Shown piece by piece: positions 35,550 to 43,329 of a stretch of 64,000 bases of DNA (position 1 is its first letter; each line of letters begins with the position of its first letter). A program made the translations under genes and the position numbers. The notes beneath the pieces were generated by a model. It ran no database searches. It worked only from the letters and a program-made list of their open reading frames with translations, and had not been told where the DNA came from. Source of the DNA: Nereida ignava (lineage in GTDB: Bacteria; Pseudomonadota; Alphaproteobacteria; Rhodobacterales; Rhodobacteraceae); the NCBI RefSeq assembly GCF_001049735.1, contig NZ_CVPC01000016.1, positions 23,832-87,831 of the forward strand, in the 5' to 3' direction.

Positions 35550-35891
35550 ATGACCACCTCCACCCTGATCGCCAACTTCCGCGCCGCCGCTGAAGAGATC
35601 GAAGCACGCCTCGCGCCCAGCGCCTGCGCCATGATCGCCGCGCACAACTGGATCGTGATCGACGACTTTGGACCCCTGACCTTCACGCTGACGCCTGAGG
35701 GCAAGAAACACCGCGCCACCTGCACGGGCCATGGCAGCGCCCACAAGGTCAACCGCTTCACGAAGGCAGATGCCGAGCGCCTTGCAGCTGCTTGTGACGC
35801 CCGCGCCGCTTTCTGGGCCGACGCTGCGCGCGAGGAAGCCGCCACGCTGCGCCGCCACATTGCCACGCTCGAAGCCCTCAGCGCCGCCTGA
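35550..35891 (+). CDS. Phage hypothetical protein
   Basis: 113 residues, MTTSTLIANFRAAAEEIEAR, helical at both ends with a short beta core (WIVIDDFGPLTFTLTPEGKK). Ends in a coiled-coil-like stretch (AREEAATLRRHIATLEALSA). Preceded by a weak ribosome site. Family unknown. It lies in a row of similar small genes on the plus strand. Confidence 0.6.
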   Translation: MTTSTLIANFRAAAEEIEARLAPSACAMIAAHNWIVIDDFGPLTFTLTPEGKKHRATCTGHGSAHKVNRFTKADAERLAAACDARAAFWADAAREEAATLRRHIATLEALSAA

Positions 35892-35945
35892 TCGTACACC
35901 GGCGGGGCCAAGCGCCCCGCCACCCTCCATGAAAAGGATCCCACC

Positions 35946-36347
35946 ATGACCAAGCACCCCATCCTGCCCAGCCGCAACGAAGATTACGGCTTCTTCCGCA
36001 CCCTGACCGTCTGCCCACAGCGCGACCGCCGCAGCTCGGAGGTCTGGAGCCTTGCCTCGCGCCTGATCGCCGAAGCCATCCACGCCGACAGCGAAGACGA
36101 GATGATTGGCATCCGCGACTTTCTGGACAGCCGCATCGGTCGGCATTTCGCCGACGATGTCGTCGGCAACATGACCGGCGGCGGTATTGGGCTCGAGGCT
36201 GCTATCGGCTCCGCGATCCGCCGCTGGCAGGGCTGGCGCATCGACCGCCAGACTGAGCGTGAGCACGGCATCCCTGCTGGGCTGCCTTACCTAACCGGTT
36301 GGGTGCAGCACTTCGCGGTCACTGCCGCGATGGATGATGCCCACTGA
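35946..36347 (+). CDS. Phage hypothetical protein
   Basis: 133 residues, MTKHPILPSRNEDYGFFRTL. Mostly helical, with GIRDFLDSRIGRHFADDVVG and a Gly patch (GNMTGGGIGLEAAIGSAIRR). AAAAGGATCC upstream acts as ribosome site. No family recognised. Confidence 0.6.
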   Translation: MTKHPILPSRNEDYGFFRTLTVCPQRDRRSSEVWSLASRLIAEAIHADSEDEMIGIRDFLDSRIGRHFADDVVGNMTGGGIGLEAAIGSAIRRWQGWRIDRQTEREHGIPAGLPYLTGWVQHFAVTAAMDDAH

Positions 36348-36382
36348 CCTGCTTCACGACACCTTTTGAAAAGGCGCAAACG

Positions 36383-36952
36383 ATGCCCAAACTCACCGAT
36401 ACACAAACCATTATTCTCACCCGCGCTGCATCCCGCCCTGGCAATTTGGCTATGCCTCTGCCCGACGGGCTGGCTGGGGCTGCGGCCAAGATGACCGTCA
36501 CCAAGATGATCGAGCGCGGTTGGCTTGAAGAGGTCGATGCCAATCTTCGTCGTCACGAACCGCTCTGGCGTGAGACCGGCGATGGTCATGGCACAACCTT
36601 GATTGCAACTGAGGCCGGACTTGATGCCATCGGCATTGATCCGGTTGTCGCGAGCACGGTCAGCACTATCCGCAAGGCTCGACCGGCGGCTAAATCTACA
36701 GAAGTGGCCGCAGACGCAAGTGAAGGCCCTAAGCTGGTCTCTATCCGGCAAGGTACCAAGCAGGCCATGTTGATCGAAATGCTGCAGCGCCCCGAAGGTG
36801 CCTCGATCACCGAGATTGTTGAAGCGACATCTTGGCAAGCACATACGGCGAGAGGTGCAATCTCTGGTGCGCTCAAGAAGAAGCTTGGCCTGACAATCAC
36901 TTCCGAGAAACACCCTGAGCGTGGCACTGTTTACAAATTGGACGCGGCCTGA
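36383..36952 (+). CDS. DUF3489 domain protein (winged-helix-like)
   Basis: 189 residues. The C-terminal part (about 120-189) with GTKQAMLIEMLQRPEGASIT and HTARGAISGALKKKLGLTIT is the DUF3489 domain, probably a winged helix; the N-terminal half (LTDTQTIILTRAASRPGNLA) is a second helix-turn-helix-like repeat. Such proteins are common in alphaproteobacterial mobile elements. A DNA-binding role is likely, the target unknown. Last of the plus-strand small genes; it converges with the membrane protein gene. Confidence 0.75.
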   Translation: MPKLTDTQTIILTRAASRPGNLAMPLPDGLAGAAAKMTVTKMIERGWLEEVDANLRRHEPLWRETGDGHGTTLIATEAGLDAIGIDPVVASTVSTIRKARPAAKSTEVAADASEGPKLVSIRQGTKQAMLIEMLQRPEGASITEIVEATSWQAHTARGAISGALKKKLGLTITSEKHPERGTVYKLDAA

Positions 36953-36961
36953 TTCCGCCAG

Positions 36962-37168
36962 TCATCGCCAGCGCTCGAACAGCCGGCGCAGCGCATAGCT
37001 GCGCAGAAGCGAGATAATCACGAACATCGCGCCGATCGCGAGGTTGTCGTTCAGGCTTACTTTCAACCCGAACCACGGAAACACCACGATCTGCGTCAGC
37101 ACCGCCAGCGCATAGCCCACCACGACATTGGTGATCGCTTCGATCAGCGATTGGCGCCGCGACTGCAT
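36962..37168 (-). CDS. Small membrane protein, DUF7220-like
   Basis: 68 residues from ATG 37168 (MQSRRQSLIEAITNVVVGYA), overlapping the methylase stop as ATGA. Two membrane helices (about 10-30 and 40-58) and an Arg-rich C-terminus (RSYALRRLFERWR). Matches the small phage membrane family that often follows phage DNA methylases. Function unknown. Confidence 0.7.
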   Translation of the reverse strand: MQSRRQSLIEAITNVVVGYALAVLTQIVVFPWFGLKVSLNDNLAIGAMFVIISLLRSYALRRLFERWR

Positions 37169-38430
37169 CAAGCGGCCAACCTCTTGGATTTGAGTGCCGC
37201 GAAACTTTCGCCGCTGTCTTCCAGAACAGCCTCTTCGCCGGTGAAGGCCTGCCAGCGCTCGATGGCGACGTCGACGTAAACGGGGTTCAGCTCGACGCCG
37301 TAACAGATGCGCCCCGTGGTTTCCGCTGCAATGAGCGTCGTGCCGGATCCCATGAAGGGCTCGAAAACTGCTTGGCCGGGGCTGGAGTTGTTCAGGATCG
37401 GGCGGCGCATGCATTCGACCGGTTTTTGCGTGCCGTGTACGGTTTCGGCATCTTGGTCCTTGTTCGCGATTTGCCAGAGCGTGGTCTGTTTGCGATCACC
37501 GGCCCAGTGGCCTTTGCCCTTGGCGCGCACGGCATACCAGCAGGGCTCGTGCTGCCAGTGGTAATCGCCGCGGCTGAGCACTAGCCGATCCTTTGCCCAG
37601 ATGATCTGGGAGCGGATGGCGAAGCCCGCGGCGATCAGGCTGTCGGCCACAGTCGCTGCATGAAGTGCGCCATGCCAGATATAGGCCACATCGCCGGGAA
37701 AGAGGGACCAGGCCTCGCGCCAGTCAGCGCGGTCGTCATTCAGCACCTTGCCGGTACGTTTGGTTTTTGCAGCTCCTGCCTGGTTGCGCCAGGACGGGTC
37801 GTATTCCACGCCGTAGGGTGGGTCAGTCACCATCAGCAACGGTCTGACGCTGCCCAGGAGGCGTCCAACCACATCGGCGCTGGTGCTGTCACCGCAGATC
37901 AGCCGGTGCGACCCAAGCTGCCAAAGGTCGCCTGCCACCGACACCGGGTTAACCGGCGGCTCCGGGATGTCATCCTCGCCCTCTACGGCCCCATCGTCGC
38001 CCACCGTCTCTGGATCCTGCAGTAGGGCATCCAGATCCTCATCCGAGAAGCCCAGCAGATCGAGGTCGAAGTCTTCCGCCAAGAGCCCTGCGATCTCGTC
38101 GCGCAGCATCGCCTCGTCCCATTCGCCAAGCTCGGTCAGCTTGTTATCGGCAATGCGGTAGGCGCGACGCTCCGCTTCATCTAGATGGCCAAGCCTGATG
38201 ACAGGGGCCTCGGTCAGGCCCAGCGCGCCGGCTGCCAGCACGCGCCCATGGCCCGCAATCAACTCGCCGTCGTCCGCGACCAAGCAGGGAACGGTCCAGC
38301 CGAACTTCGCCATGCTGGCCGCAATCTTCGCAACCTGGGCCTCACCATGGATCTTCGCGTTCTTGGCATAAGGGCGCAGCTTCTCGATCGGCCAGAGCTC
38401 GATCTGGCGCGGTGCAAAGACAAGATCCAT
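37168..38430 (-). CDS. ParB-like nuclease domain fused to DNA adenine/cytosine methylase
   Basis: 420 residues. Residues 1-110: ParB/Srx domain (PIEKLRPYAKNAKIHGEAQV, ELIAGHGRVLAA). Residues 165-410: N4/N6 beta-class methyltransferase with VTDPPYGVEYDPSW catalytic motif, a target segment containing NKDQDAETVHGTQKPVECMR and the SAM motif VFEPFMGSGTTLIAAE. Such orphan fusions are common in prophages, where they may protect phage DNA from host nucleases or mark replicating DNA. No matching restriction gene is present. Confidence 0.9.
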   Translation of the reverse strand: MDLVFAPRQIELWPIEKLRPYAKNAKIHGEAQVAKIAASMAKFGWTVPCLVADDGELIAGHGRVLAAGALGLTEAPVIRLGHLDEAERRAYRIADNKLTELGEWDEAMLRDEIAGLLAEDFDLDLLGFSDEDLDALLQDPETVGDDGAVEGEDDIPEPPVNPVSVAGDLWQLGSHRLICGDSTSADVVGRLLGSVRPLLMVTDPPYGVEYDPSWRNQAGAAKTKRTGKVLNDDRADWREAWSLFPGDVAYIWHGALHAATVADSLIAAGFAIRSQIIWAKDRLVLSRGDYHWQHEPCWYAVRAKGKGHWAGDRKQTTLWQIANKDQDAETVHGTQKPVECMRRPILNNSSPGQAVFEPFMGSGTTLIAAETTGRICYGVELNPVYVDVAIERWQAFTGEEAVLEDSGESFAALKSKRLAA

Positions 38431-38979
38431 GGGGCGGGACGCTCACTGGCTGCAGGCAAGGCATGCTGAAGCCAGCTCCAAATGCATGGGCGTGTCAGCG
38501 ATCGCGGTGCCGGAAAAACAAAAGCGCCCACGAGGGTGTCCTCTGGGCGCAATTCTTCGATGGTTCGTTGATAGGTCAAGGGGGCTAGAAATGTCAATCC
38601 GTTTTCTGTTTTGAATCAACGGCTTCTTAAAGTCGTGTGGTGGATTCCAACAAAGGTGGCTTCCTGGATTCCTCGATGGAATCCACTTGCACGGATGCAG
38701 GAAAGCGTAACCCTTTATAATGATTCAGGTTTTTGCGCGTCGTCCGCGTGCTGGCTTCCAGGTGGATTCCCCGGTGAAAAGGCCAGACGCTAGGAAACTT
38801 GCGCGCTGAGTACGCCCGTATACGCAAAGGCCCGAGGAGGAACCATGGGAGGGGGGGGGGGCGGACGCACACGGCCCTCTTCGGAAATTCATGCGGCTGG
38901 CCATCGCTGGGCCGTAACTTCCCCGAACCGGCCTTTTGAGACATCGTGCAGCAATTTTGGATGGGTGAGGGTTGGCGCG
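38431..38979. promoter_or_regulatory. Control-like region with GGATTCC repeats and a G tract
   Basis: 549 bases without a sound gene. It holds GTGGATTCC at 38640 and 38762, a perfect inverted repeat GGATTCC-TCGAT-GGAATCC at 38666-38684, and a TATAAT hexamer at 38716 without a clear -35 match. From 38851 there is a run of eleven G after an ATG with a good ribosome site (GAGGAGG); that frame overlaps the Abi gene in antisense and is not accepted. The repeats look like operator sites of an unknown regulator. Confidence 0.5.
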
Positions 38980-39960
38980 TCAGTTCCAGATGGCCTCCTG
39001 CTCCCAATTCTCCGGGAACCCAGCGGTCTGCGGGCGGATCTCGTACGGGAGGTCTTGGGTCAGGATCATGTCACGAAGACGGATGTGCCACTTGGTGCGC
39101 GGATAGTACTGCCGCATAATGAAGGTCATGATGACGATCGCGCTGTAGATCTTTTTCGTGGGCGCATCGTCGCCCATCCTGGGCTGTCGGAGGTGGTCAA
39201 GCTGTCCGAATGTCTTTTTCGGGGGGACGCCTGGGCTGTTTACCAAGGGCTTATTCCACGTCCGGGCGTGATGTGCGCAGCTGTTGCGGACGTCGTTGAG
39301 CGCTGTGATCCATGAAGCGAATGTCTTCATGGGGAGGTCTGGGTGAATGCGCGCCGCGATTGCCATTTTGTTTTTGTCGGAGAGGTGGGCGATAATGTGG
39401 GTCAGGTTGCCCCAGGTCCATGTCCCAGCCTCGATCCAGATCGGTGGGGGACCAAAGTAATTTCGTGCAAAATGCTTCGCGAAGTCCTCTTTCGAGCTTT
39501 TGAAGTGCTGATCCAGGCCGGCTATGAAACGCTCGAGAGGCGTGCTTTCATCTTCGTCCTTTTCGCTGAAGCGATCCTTGTATGAGCGCCTGTCGCGGTG
39601 GGCATGTGGTCCCAGCTCCCCGAGGACTTCAATCATCGCGGTTCTAACCGCGATCTCGATACGCTCGATCGCGTCCAGAAGTTCTATACGCAAGGCTTTG
39701 TCGAAGAGATAGAAGTTGATCGCATGATCGAAGGTCGTACCCACTTTGAACTTGTCGCATCGAACTTTCTGGTCCTCCTCACCGTTTGCCGCTGGGATCG
39801 TGCAGAAGTCACGGTACGGATACCCAAACGCGCTGAGTCGGTAGTATCCTATGCGGTGCAGGGAGCGCTCGGCATGGCCTCGGTCACGAATTTCCATGCC
39901 CCTCATCAACATTATGTCGATACATTCATCGGTCGACTTGTGCTGCTTGAGGTACTTCAA
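38980..39960 (-). CDS. Abi_2 family abortive-infection protein (AbiD/AbiF-like)
   Basis: 326 residues. HKSTDECIDIMLMRGMEIRD and RSLHRIGYYRLSAFGYPYRD at the start and LRIELLDAIERIEIAVRTAM are the Abi_2 family marks. The DVRNSCAHHARTWNKP segment has the R-X4-H HEPN motif, so ribonuclease activity is likely. Lower GC than its phage neighbours suggests a separate origin. Inside a prophage it would act against superinfecting phages. It stands alone, with gaps on both sides, like a moron gene. Confidence 0.85.
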   Translation of the reverse strand: MKYLKQHKSTDECIDIMLMRGMEIRDRGHAERSLHRIGYYRLSAFGYPYRDFCTIPAANGEEDQKVRCDKFKVGTTFDHAINFYLFDKALRIELLDAIERIEIAVRTAMIEVLGELGPHAHRDRRSYKDRFSEKDEDESTPLERFIAGLDQHFKSSKEDFAKHFARNYFGPPPIWIEAGTWTWGNLTHIIAHLSDKNKMAIAARIHPDLPMKTFASWITALNDVRNSCAHHARTWNKPLVNSPGVPPKKTFGQLDHLRQPRMGDDAPTKKIYSAIVIMTFIMRQYYPRTKWHIRLRDMILTQDLPYEIRPQTAGFPENWEQEAIWN

Positions 39961-40216
39961 TGTTGATACGGCTACATCCAGAAATTAGAAGACCGGGCTG
40001 TAACGAGGCGACTGAGGCCAGGTCAGGGAGCACCGGTCATAAGGCAAGAAAGGATAATAGCGTCGGCGCTGACGATGTCAACATTGTAGATGGAGCACCG
40101 AACGGTGAGGCAGTGCGGGATATCGGTTCGCTGCGCCCGGACTTAATCGTGACTGCGCTTTGCAGCCATTGGTGCCAGTGCAACGAAGTTCTGTTTCTCA
40201 CCCGTATTGACCGTCT
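39961..40216. other. Gap between Abi and replication genes
   Basis: 256 bases. A plus-strand frame (39960-40220) has poor composition and no ribosome site and is not accepted. No hairpin or repeat of note. It may hold the Abi promoter. Confidence 0.4.
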
Positions 40217-40891
40217 TTAACATAACTCCCACGGCTTGGCCTTTGGCATCTCGTTTGTCACCTGCACTTCGGTCAACATTCCACCTGCGATAAGCCCATC
40301 TCCAACCCAAACCAGCGCCTTCCACCAGGCGTCATACGCCCGCCTCGCTGCCTCAATCTGCCTTGCATCTGGCCGAAACATCACCGGACAGGCCCGCACC
40401 TCTACGGTCCGCCACTTGCCGCGCGACAGCACACGCTCGGTGCCGACTACCACGGTCGTTGCATGATCCCCGTGCCGATTGCGCTTCATCTCGACCGGCA
40501 AGCAGCGCGGCACAGCCCCTGGCATCCAATCAGGGGTGAGCCCAGCGCGCGCGAGCTCTGCCACTCGAATGGCCATACGCTTGCCGCCTAAGCTATCTGG
40601 CATTCCAGAAACAGTCGCAGCAATGACCTCGGCATCCTCGTGGGTGTAATCGCCCAGCTTGTAGCGACCGCCATCGATTTTGCAGCCCAGCGCGGCGCGT
40701 TGCATAAGCACGTGTTCGAGACCGAAGCCAAATCCCTGGCCACGCTCCGGATCAGGCGGTTCGGGCAGCTCCAGCTGTGCACATTCGGTGCGGAAGGCCC
40801 ATTCCAGCGCCTGCTGCACTGTCATGATGCGCTTCGGGCGTCCATGACCAGCTTGCCGTGACGCCCTGTGCAAATTGCGATCGTGTTTCAT
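40217..40891 (-). CDS. Phage early protein of unknown function
   Basis: 224 residues, start MKHDRNLHRASRQAGHGRPK by ATGA overlap with the replication gene; a second Met (MTVQQALEWAFRTECAQLEL) is also possible. Highly basic N-terminus and conserved-looking WAFRTECAQLELPEPPDPER. Present in Rhodobacterales prophages after the initiator gene by my recollection, without a known role. A replication accessory role is a guess from position. Confidence 0.55.
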   Translation of the reverse strand: MKHDRNLHRASRQAGHGRPKRIMTVQQALEWAFRTECAQLELPEPPDPERGQGFGFGLEHVLMQRAALGCKIDGGRYKLGDYTHEDAEVIAATVSGMPDSLGGKRMAIRVAELARAGLTPDWMPGAVPRCLPVEMKRNRHGDHATTVVVGTERVLSRGKWRTVEVRACPVMFRPDARQIEAARRAYDAWWKALVWVGDGLIAGGMLTEVQVTNEMPKAKPWELC

Positions 40892-41841
40892 TGGACGCCT
40901 CGCTCACGAAGTTGCTGTGATGTGACAAGGCCGCGGGCGAGCATCTGGTCGCGCATGCTGTTGCTGATTGCACTGGAGGGTAGGTATTTCTCCGAGTTCA
41001 CCCAATCGGCGTAGAAGGCGGGAAGATCGGAGATCGGCTGGCGTTCCGGTTTTGTTGGCTTCTGTGTTTTGCGCCGACCTCGAGATTTTTCATCCGCCTT
41101 GCGCTGGGCGGTGCGCTGCATGACGCGATCCAGAGCCTTTGGCCCGTCAGGTGGCTCAGGATGCTCCTGCCGCGACGCTTCTGCCGCCTCGAGGATCTCG
41201 GCCTCGCTCAGCCCGAGGTCAGTCTGCCAGCGCCGAACATGCTCTCGGGGTGGCCAGCCTTGCCACCAGCCAGGAAGCGACCCGTCAGGATCGACGCCCA
41301 GCGCCGCGAGCAGCTTTCCAAAAAAATCATCAAAAGCGGTTTCGCGCGCTCGCGCGTCCTCCTCCTCCTTTACTGGTTTACTTAAAGGTTCCCTTACAAG
41401 GTTAGTCTCCGAATTTCGGAGATGGCTTTGGCTATTTTCCGGAAATGGAACTGCCCCAAATTCGGAGTTGGCTCCGTCTCCGAATTCCGGACACGGTTCG
41501 GCGTCATTTTCTTGGGTTATGCCTTGCTGGCCGTCTCCGATTTCTGGAGATGGCTCTTGTGGGTCGACCATTTCGAACCCCAAGATATAGCGTGTGGCTT
41601 GGCGGCGTTTGGTCCGATGATCCTGACATTGAATGCGTTGAATGAGCCCGAGCCCTTCCAGCTTCTTGAGGTGATCGTTGAGCGAAGAGATCGACATTTC
41701 AGCATCCTCGGCCAGACGGACCTGTGTCGGGAAACAGCCAAAGTCTGGGTTGTGACGATCGCAAAGATGCCAGAGGACGATCTTCGTCGCAGGCTTTAAA
41801 CCCCTCTGCTGGATGGCCCAGTTGGTGGCGGCATGGCTCAT
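40888..41841 (-). CDS. Phage replication initiator with helix-turn-helix domain
   Basis: 317 residues. Residues 1-90 are a winged-helix domain (ATKIVLWHLCDRHNPDFGCF, PTQVRLAEDAEMSISSLNDH, LKKLEGLGLIQRI) as in lambda O-like and RepA-like phage initiators. A low-complexity acidic linker (about 95-150, with repeated EFG and IGDG) follows, encoded by the iteron-like repeats; the C-terminal half is basic and helical with WPPREHVRRWQTDLGLSEAE. An initiator with origin repeats in its own gene is the lambda O plan. Coupled by ATGA to the VRR-NUC gene. Confidence 0.75.
   Translation of the reverse strand: MSHAATNWAIQQRGLKPATKIVLWHLCDRHNPDFGCFPTQVRLAEDAEMSISSLNDHLKKLEGLGLIQRIQCQDHRTKRRQATRYILGFEMVDPQEPSPEIGDGQQGITQENDAEPCPEFGDGANSEFGAVPFPENSQSHLRNSETNLVREPLSKPVKEEEDARARETAFDDFFGKLLAALGVDPDGSLPGWWQGWPPREHVRRWQTDLGLSEAEILEAAEASRQEHPEPPDGPKALDRVMQRTAQRKADEKSRGRRKTQKPTKPERQPISDLPAFYADWVNSEKYLPSSAISNSMRDQMLARGLVTSQQLRERGVQ
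41406..41554. repeat. Iteron-like repeats inside the initiator gene, putative replication origin
   Basis: Five related sites: 41406 TCTCCGAATTTCGGAGATGG, 41435 TTTTCCGGAAATGG, 41456 CCAAATTCGGAGTTGG, 41477 TCTCCGAATTCCGGACACGG, 41534 TCTCCGATTTCTGGAGATGG. Each is an imperfect palindrome around GAATTC/GAATTTC. Spacing is irregular (about 20-57 bases). They encode the low-complexity linker of the initiator, as lambda ori lies in gene O. Confidence 0.6.
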
Positions 41842-42233
41842 GGCGCGCCCCTCCCGGTTGGGGAGGCAACACGCGTTGTGAACCCGTGGTCTGCCAAGGC
41901 GCCCAGCGCGTCATCAAGCGAGCGGACCAGCGCCCAGCCGAAGCCCTGCGCCAGCACTGCGTCGCGGAACGCCTCCTGCGCTGGGCTCAGCCGCCCCTTG
42001 AGGGATTTCAGCTCCAGGAACAGCACGCGGCCAGCGCAGAGAATGATTAGGTCAGCAAAGCCGGGATGGACGCCCATGCCGACGAGGATCGCCTGTCGCT
42101 TGGCTCCCCGCGGGCCTGCCTCCCTTACCTCGTTGGCGCAGTGATGAATGATGGCATCCTTGGGGAGAGCAAAGCGCAGCGCGGTCACGACAGCGCGCTG
42201 CAGATCAGCTTCTGGAGTTCCGCGTCGCTTCAT
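41838..42233 (-). CDS. VRR-NUC domain nuclease
   Basis: 131 residues. GMGVHPGFADLIILCAGRVL and FLELKSLKGRLSPAQEAFRD carry the PD-(D/E)xK residues (Asp in GFADL, Glu-x-Lys in LELKS) of the VRR-NUC family. Phage copies probably resolve branched DNA or help replication/recombination. Gene is coupled by ATGA overlaps to both neighbours. Confidence 0.85.
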   Translation of the reverse strand: MKRRGTPEADLQRAVVTALRFALPKDAIIHHCANEVREAGPRGAKRQAILVGMGVHPGFADLIILCAGRVLFLELKSLKGRLSPAQEAFRDAVLAQGFGWALVRSLDDALGALADHGFTTRVASPTGRGAP

Positions 42234-42493
42234 GAGCGGCCCTCCCGATCTGGCGCGGGCAGCCGCCCAGGCGTTTTGGCATCGAGGACGACAAGCAGGA
42301 GGCGGGCATCCTCGCGCTCCTCGGGGGTTTCACCATGCTGGACCAACACATTGCAGGCGAGCCGAACGAGATAGTCGGAATGGTGCACCATATCGGCGAC
42401 CACCATGCGCGCCTCGCGGCGGCGCTCTTCAATCCACTCATGGCGGACACGGTCCCGGGCGCTGGGCTTGCGGAAGGGAAGGGGGAGGCTCAT
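42230..42493 (-). CDS. Small phage protein of unknown function
   Basis: 87 residues from ATG 42493 (MSLPLPFRKPSARDRVRHEW), chosen for the ATGA overlap with the upstream gene. Basic helical protein with EWIEERRREARMVVADMVHH. No family recognised. Confidence 0.55.
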   Translation of the reverse strand: MSLPLPFRKPSARDRVRHEWIEERRREARMVVADMVHHSDYLVRLACNVLVQHGETPEEREDARLLLVVLDAKTPGRLPAPDREGRS

Positions 42494-42690
42494 CGGCGTG
42501 ACCCCGCACGACGTGGCGCAGGGGCTTCCTGCAGCATCAGCCATTCCTGCACTGCATCTCGGCGATAGTAGATCTTCCGACCGGCGCGAACACAGGGCGG
42601 GCCGAAACGGATCTTCTCCCAGCGGTGCAGGGTTTCGACGGTGACCCCGAGTTCAAGGGCGAGGTCGAGGCGGCTGATCCAGCCGCTCAT
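42490..42690 (-). CDS. MerR/excisionase-like DNA-binding protein
   Basis: 66 residues from ATG 42690 (MSGWISRLDLALELGVTVET); an upstream in-frame Met at 42738 is possible. RLDLALELGVTVETLHRWEK and YYRRDAVQEWLM form a winged helix-turn-helix of the AlpA/excisionase type. Located 640 bases from the divergent integrase gene, so it may act as excisionase or as the regulator of the early operon. Confidence 0.7.
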   Translation of the reverse strand: MSGWISRLDLALELGVTVETLHRWEKIRFGPPCVRAGRKIYYRRDAVQEWLMLQEAPAPRRAGSRR

Positions 42691-43329
42691 CAGGCGCTGA
42701 GGGCTACTGGATCGGGGGGCAGTTCCAAGGTCTGGCATCTGGTTTCTCCTGAGTTTGGCCCGACGAGGGCAGGGTTCAGGAGTTCAGAAGCGCAGAGCGG
42801 AAAGGGTGGCGGAAAGGCAGAGACCGGCGGTGATGCGCCAAATGGCTGCCGGTCATTGATATCATTGAGCTTTTGCGGCTTTGGCGCGGGTCGAGGTTGC
42901 GGCGCAGGACGGCGCAGAACCCTCGCAAATTGACCGATACAGAGTCGCAGCCGTCCAAAACTGGCTAATTTACAAGATTTCGCCGTGTTTCGTGGGCTTT
43001 CGCAGGCGTTCAAGGGGTATTCGCCCAACCGGCAAGGGGTCGGGACCCTTGCCGGTCATTGATTTTAAACGGAATTTGCAAAATCAGGGCATGGTCTGGG
43101 AGCAAAATGGCCTGAGGAGCACGCTTTAGGCGGCGAAACATACTCCGCTGGCCCACAGATTCGCCCAGCGCCATTAACACCGCCTTTATTTTTTTCCATG
43201 TTTTCAATGACCGGCAGGGTTTTGGCGCATCACCGCCGGTCACCGCCTATATGCCGCCCAGATCCCCATGCTTCGCTTGATAAGCCTGCGCATCTACGCC
43301 TGTGTCATGCGCACCAAGGAGGTATGAAT
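42691..43329. promoter_or_regulatory. Divergent region between xis-like and integrase genes, with inverted repeats
   Basis: 639 bases without an accepted gene. Two 38-base inverted copies (42822-42859 and 43204-43241) share GACCGGCGGTGATGCGCC and TGCCGGTCATTGA; a third partial copy (TGCCGGTCATTGATTTT) is at 43050. A ten-base-pair hairpin CCGGCAAGGG/CCCTTGCCGG spans 43029-43055. Short frames on either strand only re-read these repeats. The site is where integrase arm sites, Xis sites and the divergent promoters are expected. Confidence 0.55.

Noticed and set aside
38845..39315. 156-codon plus-strand frame starting with a poly-Gly run
   Set aside because: From 38980 it is fully antisense to the Abi_2 gene, whose family match is clear; composition is that of a shadow frame.
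39960..40220. 86-codon plus-strand frame after the Abi gene
   Set aside because: No ribosome site, and it covers just the gap; no recognisable domain.
42690..43028. Minus-strand Pro-rich frame in the xis/int gap
   Set aside because: It only reads through the inverted repeats and hairpin; the matching short frames elsewhere in the gap arise from the same repeats.
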